In this document: piece by piece, positions 17,897-26,183 of the stretch
Numbering within the stretch: position 1 is the first letter of the stretch
Layout of the letters: each line of letters begins with the position of its first letter
DNA from: Sporosarcina ureae DSM 2281
GTDB lineage: Bacteria > Bacillota > Bacilli > Bacillales_A > Planococcaceae
Length of the DNA: 37,250 nt
Direction: 5' to 3'
Assembly (NCBI RefSeq): GCF_000425545.1
Contig: NZ_KE384396.1
Location: 12,074 to 49,323 of the forward strand
Notes under the pieces: generated by a model
What the model was told of the DNA's origin: nothing
Seen by the model: only the letters and a program-made list of their open reading frames with translations
Databases searched by the model: none
Program-made: the position numbers and the translations under genes

Positions 17897-17950
17897 TATC
17901 ATACATAATCAATACCTTAATTCCCCTTCCGGAGTTAGGGTTCTTCGTGT
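17897..17950 (+). repeat. Hairpin leader motif, copy 3
   Basis: The stem CCTTAATTCC / GGAGTTAGGG has the same G-U positions as copy 1, but a C:G pair of copy 1 is an A:T pair here. This compensatory change supports a conserved RNA structure. It is the last copy before the recombinase operon. Confidence 0.5.
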
Positions 17951-18034
17951 TGGAGAAAAAGACGTTTAAAACGGTAATGCATTGGTTAACATGATGTGCA
18001 ACACCAGTTGTTAATATCTGATTGAGAAAGGGGA

Positions 18035-18115
18035 TTGGCAAAGTACGAAAAATTTGTTACTAGATATAAAGGTTTTGGCTATCATGCAGATTACGAATCA
18101 AAGATTGGGAGATAG
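18035..18115 (+). CDS. Possible 26-aa small ORF upstream of the recombinase operon
   Basis: TTG start with an AAAGGGGA site directly before it. It reads MAKYEKFVTRYKGFGYHADY and stops after six more codons (ESKIGR). The composition (basic and aromatic) is protein-like, but it may be the truncated start of a lost gene. No family recognised. Confidence 0.25.
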   Translation: MAKYEKFVTRYKGFGYHADYESKIGR

Positions 18116-18179
18116 ATACTCGGTGAAGCAAGAGAAACGGTTTGGAACAGTTTTAGGATAAAGAAATGGAGTGATTTTT

Positions 18180-19070
18180 ATGGAAGCCAGGAAATATTGG
18201 ATAAGCGAACAAAGCGAAATTGAAAAAAGTACTTTGGCAATCCTCAATGAATATCTTCTCAGTATGAAAATTGAAAACAAGGCGGAAGCAACCTCAACGA
18301 AGTATCGCAAGATGCTGGAACGATTTCTATGCGAGTGCAAGGTTCCAGTGGAGGAAATGACAGCAGACATTGTTCATCGGTGGCTCCTGAACTACTCCGT
18401 AGATAAAAGTCCCAGGACGGTTGAATTGATGCTGTCTATCCTATCGTCATTCTTTACGTTCTGTTTGGATGAGGAATACATGGAAGTTGTCGTCATTAAG
18501 AGCCGATGGAGACCCGTCATTCCCGAGTCTTTGCCACGGTTCCTGAATGAACAACAGTATGCACAAGTCAAGCTGGCTATGGAAGAACTCAGCTTACGAG
18601 ATCGGGCCTTGGTTCTCTTTTTGTTTTCATCTGGTTGTCGCCGTTCGGAAGCATCCTATTTAAAGTTGGAAGATTTAGATAGGAAAAAGCGTACAGCAAA
18701 AGTTGTAGGGAAAGGAAGGAAAATTCGATACATTCATTTTTCAGAGCAGTGTGCCTTTGCGTTGGACAATTATCTACAAAGTCGAAAGGAAAGCGATTGT
18801 GAATATGTATTTCTGAATAAATTCGGCGAAAGGTTAAGCGATCAAAGAATCTATAAAATAACCACCAAGCTTGGTAAAAAAGTCGGTCTCCTTCAGCCGC
18901 TAAATCCACACAGCTGTCGTCATACGTTCGCCACCCTGATGTTGGCCAGAGGTGCGGACCTCGAATTTATTGCGGATGAACTGGGACATGCGAATTTGAA
19001 CACTACCCGTGTCTATGCCCGGATTCCAGGCGAAGACATCATGCTGGCTTATCAAAACAAGATGGGGTGA
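18180..19070 (+). CDS. Tyrosine recombinase A1
   Basis: Site-specific DNA recombinase of the phage-integrase/XerC type, 296 aa. An N-terminal SAM-like core-binding domain (about 10-110) precedes the catalytic domain. Catalytic residues are visible: Arg in SSGCRRSEASYLKLEDLD, the beta-hairpin Lys in VGKGRKIRYIHF, HSCRHTFATLML (H..R), DELGHANLNTTRVYARI with the second His and the nucleophile Tyr. The C-terminus AYQNKMG matches that of the third recombinase (YRKYMG), so these two form one subtype (A). ATG 18180 is chosen because GGAG lies 8 nt upstream; GTG 18171 in frame is the alternative. This is the first gene of a four-gene operon, and its stop overlaps or nearly touches the next start. Confidence 0.92.
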   Translation: MEARKYWISEQSEIEKSTLAILNEYLLSMKIENKAEATSTKYRKMLERFLCECKVPVEEMTADIVHRWLLNYSVDKSPRTVELMLSILSSFFTFCLDEEYMEVVVIKSRWRPVIPESLPRFLNEQQYAQVKLAMEELSLRDRALVLFLFSSGCRRSEASYLKLEDLDRKKRTAKVVGKGRKIRYIHFSEQCAFALDNYLQSRKESDCEYVFLNKFGERLSDQRIYKITTKLGKKVGLLQPLNPHSCRHTFATLMLARGADLEFIADELGHANLNTTRVYARIPGEDIMLAYQNKMG

Positions 19071-19075
19071 GAAGA

Positions 19076-19906
19076 ATGAATGAAAAAATAAAAGTAACAT
19101 TTCTAGAAGAATATCATACGAGATTCAGTTCTGAAACCACTCGTAGTTATCGCATTAGTCTTCGTCAATTCTTTACGTTTGTCAGTAAGCCTTATGATGA
19201 AATTAAGTCACAGGACATCCGGGCGTGGCTCGCCGCTCTAGAGGAAAATGGTCTGAAAAGAAGATCCATAAATCTGAAGTTGTCCGCTGTTCGAACTTTT
19301 TACCGGTATTGCAAGGAAGAGAATTTAATCAAAAAAGATCCGACTGCTGTTGTAAAGGCACCCAAACCGGAAGATTCCTTGCCCTATTACCTGACTAAAA
19401 TGCAAGTTACCCTACTGCAGGAACTGACAAGGCCGAATCCAATGGAGAGGGCCATCGTTGAAGTGCTCTATACAACGGGGGTGCGTATCAGTGAACTCTT
19501 GAATATCAAATTGTCCGATATCAAATGGGAGACACGGCAGATTTGGATCAGAAAGGGTAAAGGAAATAAAGAACGGTTTGTTCTGTTTACTCATGAATGT
19601 GCGGTTCGTTTACAAACGTATTTGGATGATCGGGTTGTCGAAAGCGAGTATCTCTTTTGCCATGCTAAGGGGAAAGCCTATGGACGGGATACGATCCAGA
19701 AATACTTCAGGGGGTACACGAAGGAACTTGGTTTCCGGGTTAGCCCTCATACGATGCGTCATACCTTCGCGGCACATCTCGCAGAGAAAAATATGCCGCA
19801 AAGCTACATTCAGGATTTACTTTGGCACGTGAACATCAACAGCACCCGAATCTATACGCGTCTCATGAACCATGCCCGGAAGAAAAAGTATGATCAATAT
19901 CAGTAA
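19076..19906 (+). CDS. Tyrosine recombinase B1
   Basis: 276 aa. The N-terminal core-binding domain (SSETTRSYRISLRQFFTFV) is followed by the catalytic domain with TTGVRISELLNIKLSDI (Arg), KGKGNKERFVLF (Lys), SPHTMRHTFAAHLAEKNM (H..R) and WHVNINSTRIYTRL (His, Tyr). The usual LLGH before the second His is LLWH here, an unusual Gly-to-Trp change next to the active site. The HARKKKYDQYQ end matches the fourth recombinase, defining subtype B. ATG 19076 follows GGGGTG by 6 nt; GTG 19067, overlapping the previous stop, is an alternative. It lies 14 nt before the next gene. Confidence 0.92.
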   Translation: MNEKIKVTFLEEYHTRFSSETTRSYRISLRQFFTFVSKPYDEIKSQDIRAWLAALEENGLKRRSINLKLSAVRTFYRYCKEENLIKKDPTAVVKAPKPEDSLPYYLTKMQVTLLQELTRPNPMERAIVEVLYTTGVRISELLNIKLSDIKWETRQIWIRKGKGNKERFVLFTHECAVRLQTYLDDRVVESEYLFCHAKGKAYGRDTIQKYFRGYTKELGFRVSPHTMRHTFAAHLAEKNMPQSYIQDLLWHVNINSTRIYTRLMNHARKKKYDQYQ

Positions 19907-19920
19907 GGGGGGAATGGATA

Positions 19921-21471
19921 ATGGAAGAGTCTTGGCTACTGACAAAACCCTTGCCAAACAAGGAGAATCACAGGGTTGTCAATGAGTACTTATTGCTGCT
20001 CAAAAACGAACAGAGGAATAAACGGATAATCCTCATGACTCGAAACGTATTCCAGGAATTTTTCCAGGTGCACAATGTACCTCTTTCAGCAATTACAATG
20101 CAGAATGTGGAGAAGTGGGTGACGGAAAAGAAGAAAGCCTGTACGAAACGTACGATTTTACAGTATTTATCTCTTTTTCGAAAATTCTTCAGGTATTGTC
20201 TAGTGGAAGGACTAATAGATGAGCAGCCAATCCCCTACATGTATGAAAAAATAAACGGTGATGATGACTGGAAACTCAAGAGGACATTGCCGAATGAAGA
20301 AAATCAACAGATGATCAACGACTACCTGTTTATGCTGCATACAGAACGATGGACCAAGCTAACCATTAAACGTTATCGGACCATACTGCAATCATTTTTC
20401 AAGGAAACAACCACACCGTTTTCTGAAATTGATTTCGCGGATGTTAAGAGATGGATGACCAAGAACAACATAGACAGTCAGACAACGTCCCATTTATCCA
20501 CCTTCCGTTCCTTTTTCAACTACTGCATACAAAAAGGGATGCTTGACACACAACCGATCCCGTATAAATGGAAGGAAGGAAACAGCGGTTCTTACTGGAG
20601 ACTCAGGATGCAGCTCCCCAATCAAGAGAATCATAAAGAAATCAATGAATTTCTATTGAGTTTGAAAGTATCCAATTACAGCAAGCACACCATATTGTCG
20701 TACCGTAACTTTTTACAGAAATTTTTTAAAGACAGGAAGGAGGCCAGTTTCTCCCTAACATCCAGTCAAATCCAGCAATGGTTCATTCAAAACGAAAAGG
20801 ACTTTCAAGAGGCGACAATCAAAAATCATTTGATCATCCTTTCTACCTTTTATAACTTTTGTGTGGAAGAAGGAACTATCAACAAATCTCCGATCAAATC
20901 CAGAATGTTTCCTCGTCCTCGGATGGCCATTCCAAAATATCTGGATAAAGAAGAAGTGGCGAAAATCCGGGAAAAGACTGACCAATTATGGCTTCGTGAC
21001 CGGTGCATTTTTGAATTCCTTTATACCTCTGGATGCCGGGTTGATGAGGTCCATCGGTTGGATCGGTCAGACGTCGATTTGGAAAAAAGGATGGCAATGG
21101 TCTTGGGAAAAGGAAAGAAGTATCGGCAAGTCCACTTTTCCGAAAAGTGTGCCAACCTGTTGGAATTATATATTGAAAGAAGGATGGATTCAAATCCCGC
21201 CCTCTTGGTGACAAGCAATCAAAAAGCCAATCGACTTTCAAAGGATATGATCAGGTCCATTTTGAAGAAACTAGGAGAAGACGCGGGAATATCAGGTTCT
21301 CTTCATCCCCATCGTTTGCGGCATACCTATGCGACCGAGATGTTGGCAAAAGGGGCCGACCTCCTATTTATTGCCGATGAACTGGGCCACACGGATGTTC
21401 AAACCACACAAATCTACGCAAATTTACCGAAACAAGAGTTGATTTCTTTGTATCGGAAGTATATGGGATAA
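19921..21471 (+). CDS. Tyrosine recombinase A2 with three tandem core-binding domains
   Basis: 516 aa, about 220 aa longer than subtype A relatives. The extra length is two additional N-terminal SAM-like core-binding domains. Domains start at LPN.EN motifs at residues 11, 123 and 232 (period about 110), each with NEYLL.L, Y...LQ.FF, S.I....V..W, and FR.FF.YC..EG..D.QPIPY. The catalytic domain (about 333-516) is intact: Arg373 in SGCRVDEV, Lys in LGKGKKYRQVHF, His464 and Arg467 in HPHRLRHTY, His490 in DELGH, Tyr499 in TTQIYANL. I know of no usual recombinase with three such domains; each could hold one DNA repeat. AGGGGGG site 10 nt upstream. Confidence 0.93.
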   Translation: MEESWLLTKPLPNKENHRVVNEYLLLLKNEQRNKRIILMTRNVFQEFFQVHNVPLSAITMQNVEKWVTEKKKACTKRTILQYLSLFRKFFRYCLVEGLIDEQPIPYMYEKINGDDDWKLKRTLPNEENQQMINDYLFMLHTERWTKLTIKRYRTILQSFFKETTTPFSEIDFADVKRWMTKNNIDSQTTSHLSTFRSFFNYCIQKGMLDTQPIPYKWKEGNSGSYWRLRMQLPNQENHKEINEFLLSLKVSNYSKHTILSYRNFLQKFFKDRKEASFSLTSSQIQQWFIQNEKDFQEATIKNHLIILSTFYNFCVEEGTINKSPIKSRMFPRPRMAIPKYLDKEEVAKIREKTDQLWLRDRCIFEFLYTSGCRVDEVHRLDRSDVDLEKRMAMVLGKGKKYRQVHFSEKCANLLELYIERRMDSNPALLVTSNQKANRLSKDMIRSILKKLGEDAGISGSLHPHRLRHTYATEMLAKGADLLFIADELGHTDVQTTQIYANLPKQELISLYRKYMG

Positions 21472-21485
21472 GGAGTGAGGGAAAG

Positions 21486-22325
21486 ATGGATAAAAAACAA
21501 ATTATTGAGCAATTTAAAAGAGATTATCAATACCGGCTGAGTGATGCCGTGTTACAACGATATGAAACTGTCGTGACGCTATTCCTTTCGTATACCGAAA
21601 AGAAACTGAGTGACATCCACAGGAAAGACATCCGGGACTGGATGGGGAATTGGCTGGATCAAGGGTACAATCCAGGAACTGTATACAATAACTTGAGCGG
21701 GCTGAAGACCTTCTTTAAGTATTGTGTAGAAGAAGACCTGTTGGATCAGAATCCGGCCAAAGACGTTCGGTTTCCGAAGATGGAAGAAAAATTACCCCGT
21801 TACCTAACAAGGGAACAACTTGCCCAGCTTAGAACGCTGAATGAAGGAAAGATTCTGGATCGGGCCATCATTGAAGTGCTGTATACAACTGGTATTCGGG
21901 TTGTTGAAATGGTCAACATGAAACAAGAAGATATCAATTGGAATGAACGATTCATAATCATCCCGGACACCAAAGAGAAAAAGGAGCGGCTGGTCATGTT
22001 TACGAGGGAGTGTGCAGAATACCTAAAAAGGCATCAGGAAACGACCTGCCACACGTCGCCTTATGTATTCGTCAGTCCGGTAAACCATCCCAAGCCATAC
22101 AGCACGGATACCATCAGACAGCGGTTTGAAGGATATAGCAATCAATTGGATTTCAAGGTCACCCCGCATCTGCTGCGGCATACATTCGCGGCACACTTGG
22201 CCCAAAAAAACATGCCGATTGAGCACATCCAACAATTGCTCGGCCACAGTTCCATCGACACCACCCGTATCTACGCCAGATTATATGACCAGGCCCGAAA
22301 AGAACAGTATGACGAATGGAGATGA
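21486..22325 (+). CDS. Tyrosine recombinase B2
   Basis: 279 aa, a close match in layout to recombinase B1. The core-binding domain (about 5-95, TVYNNLSGLKTFFKYCVEED) is followed by TTGIRVVEMVNMKQEDI (Arg), TKEKKERLVMF (Lys), TPHLLRHTFAAHLAQKNM (H..R), and QLLGHSSIDTTRIYARL (His, Tyr). All catalytic positions are canonical, including the LLGH that B1 lacks. The C-terminal DQARKEQYDEWR parallels B1. Good GGAGTGAGGG site. It is the last gene of the operon and is followed 31 nt later by a 28-bp perfect palindrome. Confidence 0.93.
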   Translation: MDKKQIIEQFKRDYQYRLSDAVLQRYETVVTLFLSYTEKKLSDIHRKDIRDWMGNWLDQGYNPGTVYNNLSGLKTFFKYCVEEDLLDQNPAKDVRFPKMEEKLPRYLTREQLAQLRTLNEGKILDRAIIEVLYTTGIRVVEMVNMKQEDINWNERFIIIPDTKEKKERLVMFTRECAEYLKRHQETTCHTSPYVFVSPVNHPKPYSTDTIRQRFEGYSNQLDFKVTPHLLRHTFAAHLAQKNMPIEHIQQLLGHSSIDTTRIYARLYDQARKEQYDEWR

Positions 22326-22356
22326 AGGCGGAGAACATTTGAATCCAACCCAAATT

Positions 22357-22384
22357 AAACGAACCTCCCGCGGGAGGTTCGTTT
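22357..22384. terminator. 28-bp perfect palindrome after the recombinase operon
   Basis: AAACGAACCTCCCG and its exact reverse complement with no loop. It could be an operon terminator, though the T-tract after it is poor. Perfect 14-bp half sites are also what a recombinase pair would bind. Both readings are open. Confidence 0.55.
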
Positions 22385-22420
22385 GGTTATGCTTTGACTG
22401 AAAGAATTAGTTAGCTGATA

Positions 22421-22706
22421 TTAGACAGTAGGAATGGGGATTGCAGTTCCCTTTCCGACATAACGGATCTCATGCCCCGCTTTCATTCGGGTCTTGATTA
22501 TCTGTGTATGTGACGAATGGTGGGAAGTGATCGACTCTGCGTGATTCAAGTTAATCCTCTTGGTACTTCCTGATATCCTGTTGGCGTTTGAAAACTCAAC
22601 TTCATTCCTTCAACAACACGCACTTCAATAATTTGATCTTGGTGTGCATTGTATCTTGTGATAGACTCCGCGTTATCCAAATTAACGTGAATTACTCCAT
22701 TTCGAA
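22421..22706 (-). pseudogene. Minus-strand gene remnant with repeated NAESIT motif
   Basis: On the minus strand the frame GVIHVNLDNAESITRYNAH...RVVEGMKLSFQTP runs to about 22557. After a frameshift a second similar unit follows, LINLNHAESIT...IIKTRMKAGHEIRYVG, ending at TAA 22421-22423. Two tandem copies of an I.LN.AESIT...QII..R...G unit are therefore visible. There is no start: the 5' end is cut at the terminator at 22707-22749. I cannot assign a family. Confidence 0.5.
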
Positions 22707-22749
22707 AAAACGCCCCAACCCCTTTAGTACCAAGGGATTGGGGCGTTTT
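22707..22749. terminator. Strong hairpin terminator
   Basis: The stem AAAACGCCCCAA-CCCTT pairs with AAGGG-TTGGGGCGTTTT (one C.A mismatch), A-rich on one side and T-rich on the other, so it is active in both directions. Confidence 0.8.
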
Positions 22750-22802
22750 ATAATCTTTGCCTAGGGAATGGAAATGGGTGTTAACATGAATTATATTTAT
22801 TT

Positions 22803-22848
22803 AAAAAACCCTGCAAACCCAATAATAACAAGGGTTTGCAGGTTTTTT
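22803..22848. terminator. Terminator immediately before the promoterless cassette
   Basis: AAAAAACC-TGCAAACCC pairs with GGGTTTGCAGGTTTTTT (one bulged C) and is followed by TAAATAA. Only 7 nt separate it from the open frame at 22856, so no promoter or ribosome binding site can fit between them. Confidence 0.85.
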
Positions 22849-22855
22849 TAAATAA

Positions 22856-24808
22856 TTGTATGGAATGGAAAGTGCGATTAACGCTAATGCTGTAACTGTA
22901 ACATTCTCAGAAGTAACTGAAGCTATTGAAGATGCGAACGTTGTAGTTAAAGACGGCGAAGGTAATGTTGTTGAAACAAAACCAATGTTGCTTGCTGAAG
23001 GTACAACACAAGCAGATTTTGAATTCGTAACACCGTTCCCAGTTGACCACAAGTTTACTGGCGTTTGGACTGTAAACAATGAAAAGTATAACTTCGATGC
23101 TATTAACCAATTGGCTGATATCGTAGATGCAGCGGTTACAACTCCTAACCAAATTAAATTGCAAACAGCTCTAGATGCAGCGGGCATTACATATGCTGAC
23201 GAGCTACGGATTGCTGATTATTTAGGTGCTCTTCAAGCAGAGGGTGCAACTGCATCACTAGAAGCAGTTCAAAAAGCAATCACTAAAGTTGACGAAGATG
23301 CAGCTAAAGAAGAAACAAATGAAGCAGCTGTTAAAGCAGTTGTAGATGCAAAAACTCAAGCTCAATTGTTAAAAGCTTTAACAGATAGCTTTGACGTTGT
23401 AAATCCTGAATGGATTGTTGCTTATGATGCTGCAATCGACTTTGCTGCAGAGTCAGATCCTACACTTGAATCTGTTGAAAGTATCCAGGCGGCTATTAAT
23501 GGCGTTAACCTTGACGAAGTAACACCTAAAGTTACAGCAGCTAATATGTCTCTTGACAGTGAAAAAGTAGCTGAAGCTAGAACGTTTGTTACTAAGTGGA
23601 TTCCAGCTGACGAAGAAGATGCAGCAGTTCCGGCAAAAGAATTAGTACTTGATGGTTTGAATCTTGAAGATGCATTGATTGCTGTTAACAATGCAAAAAC
23701 GAACAGTGCATTAAAGTCAGCTTTGACAAATCTTGATACACTTGAGAATTCTCTTCTTGAGAAGTATAAAGATGTAGTAGGTTTTGATAAAATTGATGAA
23801 TTCGATATCAAAACAGTCGAAGATGCTAACCTTACTGCTTATAGAGATGCAATCAAAGATGCGGAAGTTGGAGCTAAAAACCAACGTAAAGACATTCAGA
23901 AAATCGTTAGTGATGAAAATATTGCAGCGGTAGGTTCAGCACAAACTAAAGTTCTTGAAGATCTTAACGCAGTAACTACAAAAACTGCAGCAGCAGACAT
24001 TGTAGCACTTCTTGAAAAGAGTCAGAAGTTGCATGAGCAAACAAACAAAGTTAACTCTGCATATGCTGAAGCATACAAAACAGCTTTGATTTCAGCGGAA
24101 GATCTTGACGCAACGGAAATTAATACATTGATTGGTACAGTTAACGATGCACAAGATGCAGCTAACGGTCTTGTTGATACGAAAGAAGAACTTGTGTCTG
24201 CACTAGCGGAAGCTAATAAAACTACTGGTGCAAAGTTTAAAACAATTACACTAGAAAAAAGTATTGAAGTTGATAATGCAACAATCAAGTTAACTTCTGG
24301 AGTAACAATTGAAGGTAACAATCATACTTTATATGTAGGTGGTTCTGATGCGGGGGCTACTACTGCTGAGGGTATTGAAGTTACTGCAGGATCGAAAGAT
24401 GTAGTAATTAAAGATCTAAAAGTAGTAGGTACACATGGAGACAATCTAATTGAAATCTATGGTAGTGCTACACTTGACAATATAACTACAATTGGCGGTA
24501 AAAAAGTAGGTATCTATGTAAATAATGATGGAGCAAATACGATTACAGTAAACTTCAAAGACATCACAACTGCTTCAAATGGCTGGGATGCTGGAGTTGG
24601 AATCGTATCACAACAAATCGGTAGTAAAGTTATTGCTAACTTCACAGGTGTAAATTCATTTGGCGAACCTGTAGCAGTTTATACTGATGATTTCATAGAA
24701 TACAAAGGTCAGTATGAAATAAATGGTTTAGAAAAGTTCGAGAAGAAAGTAATTGGTAATCAATATAAATGGTTAACTGGGAATCCAGCTAAAACTCCTG
24801 CTGAATAA
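22856..24808 (+). pseudogene. Promoterless, 5'-truncated surface-protein gene (candidate silent cassette)
   Basis: A 650-codon open frame in the biased codon style of the S-layer genes but without promoter, ribosome binding site, signal peptide, N-domain or SLH. It opens with an Ig-like strand (ESAINANAVTVTFSEVTEA) that matches the start of the Ig-like domain of the 1294-aa protein (ESVMAINGTVTVTF), which there directly follows the N-domain. Ten bases, GCGATTAACG, are identical at 12077-12086 and 22874-22883. Helical repeats follow (ALTDSF...SVESIQAAINGVN type), then a beta-helix-like end (KTITLEKSIEVDNATIKLTS, GVTIEGNNHTLYVGG) like that of the 1294-aa protein. TTG 22856 is only the first formal start. 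The clean frame over 1.9 kb argues that it was recently, or is sometimes, translated as part of a longer gene. Confidence 0.8.
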
Positions 24809-24863
24809 AACAAAACGTTACTTTACTTTACAAACTAGTAGTCTAGTAAAATGAGTGGATGAG

Positions 24864-24919
24864 ACACCTTATGTGATTACATACGAATTAAATTTTGTAT
24901 TGTATATTACATAAGGTGT
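24864..24919 (+). terminator. Long-loop inverted repeat after the cassette
   Basis: ACACCTTATGT at 24864-24874 and ACATAAGGTGT at 24909-24919, followed by TTATTCT. It is a probable terminator of the cassette reading frame. Confidence 0.5.
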
Positions 24920-24956
24920 TTATTCTAACTATTACTTCCAATTAGTTGTCGCCTTC

Positions 24957-25006
24957 AAAAAGTCCATCCGGACAGAAATCATTACGATTTCTCCGGATGG
25001 CTTTTT
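24957..25006. terminator. Bidirectional terminator
   Basis: AAAAAG.CCATCCGGA pairs with TCCGGATGG.TTTTT (14 bp, one mismatch) around an 18-nt loop. It separates the cassette from the minus-strand transposase remnant. Confidence 0.75.
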
Positions 25007-25137
25007 CTATACAGCTGGATTGTAGGATTTTATCCATGCAATGTAAGAGGAAGAGAGGGAGAAATATTGGGCGAGAAAAAGTCGGCATGCTAAAAAAGCC
25101 TTTTCACAAGGCAATTTAAAATATTCAGCTGGTTTGA

Positions 25138-26183
25138 TTACGCTGCCTTCTTGTAAGTATGATAGAGACCATTCAATATAGGAGTGGCTTCCAATATTGT
25201 ATCTTCCGCCGAAGTGGGAAGGTAAGCCGGCGATGGAATTGGAGTTTTTCCGTTTATCCCTTGATGTATCCAGTGCGTATTATAATAGCCTTTGATGTAT
25301 TCCGTTAGCAGACCACGTAGATGTTGCTCATTCAACGAACTTACCTGATCGACTAACTCTCTTTTAATCGTGCCAATTACCCTTTCAGCATAGGCGTTTT
25401 GCCACGGTGTTCGATAAGTAGTTTTCTTTGTAGTAATGTCCGATGACTGTAAGAAAGCTTGAAACGCTTTGGAACAAAAGATCGGATCGTTGTCATGAAT
25501 TAAATATGTAGGGACACTGCCGTAGGGCGTTGTATTCCGAAATTGCTGGATGGTCCATTCCGCGGTTGGATTGCTCGTTACATTGAAATGGACAACTTTA
25601 CGGGTTTTATGATGGATGTCACCAAGACATGAAGTACATGAAAGGTGAGTGTAGGAATCGTAAAGAAATCAGTTGCCCACGTTTCTTGCTGATGGTTTTG
25701 CAAGAACGTCTTCCAGGATTGGATTTGTTTTTCTGAAGGCGGCTTCCGTGTGCTCGGCAGATACTTGGCAATCGTGTTTGGAGCGGGAGGCTTATTAACT
25801 CCAAGTAACCGGAGCTTTTCATGAATTTTCTCTGGTGATAGGATTGGATTTTCCTTGTGTATACGTTTAATTAGCTGGATTGTCTCGGCAGAGATTGTCG
25901 GCCGTCCTACTATTTTTGACTTTTGCTTCCAATAGAATTTGAAAGTTGTCCGATGCCAATGAATAACTGTGTCGGGTTTTACCATCACCAATGAATCTTT
26001 CCAGTTTTCCAAGTGCTTAGACAGGAGTACCCAGAGGTGACGGAATGCCGGTGTTGGTCGTGGTTTTGGTGTTTTTTCTTTTTCAAAACGATGGACATAA
26101 GATGCGAGTTGGCTCTTCAATGCGATAATTTCCAAGTTGGCTACGTTCTTGGCCATAAATCTATTTTTAAAATATGTAACCAA
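25138..26183 (-). pseudogene. DDE (rve-type) transposase, frameshifted
   Basis: Integrase-core transposase of the IS3/IS481-like kind. The first frame (26183 down to about 25620) covers the N-terminal part, the VKPDTVIHWHRTTFKFYWKQ helix, ILSPEKIHEKLRLLG, and the first catalytic Asp in ETWATDFFTIPT. Near 25612-25622 the match jumps one frame to HHKTRKVVHFNVTSNPTAEW. It continues with the second Asp in LIHDNDPIF and the catalytic Glu in WQNAYAERVIGTIKREL, ending at 25138. All three catalytic residues survive, so only the single frameshift disables it. I could not find convincing terminal inverted repeats. The remaining intergenic DNA from 26184 to 26814 is AT-rich, with no gene and no strong promoter that I can define. 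Confidence 0.85.

Noticed and set aside
18180..22325. Standard RIT (recombinase-in-trio) element
   Set aside because: There are four genes, in A-B-A'-B' order, one with tripled N-domains, and I could not find the terminal inverted repeats expected of a RIT element.
22856..22900. TTG 22856 as a genuine start of a cytoplasmic protein
   Set aside because: No ribosome binding site, a terminator 7 nt upstream, and the content is that of an exported surface protein.
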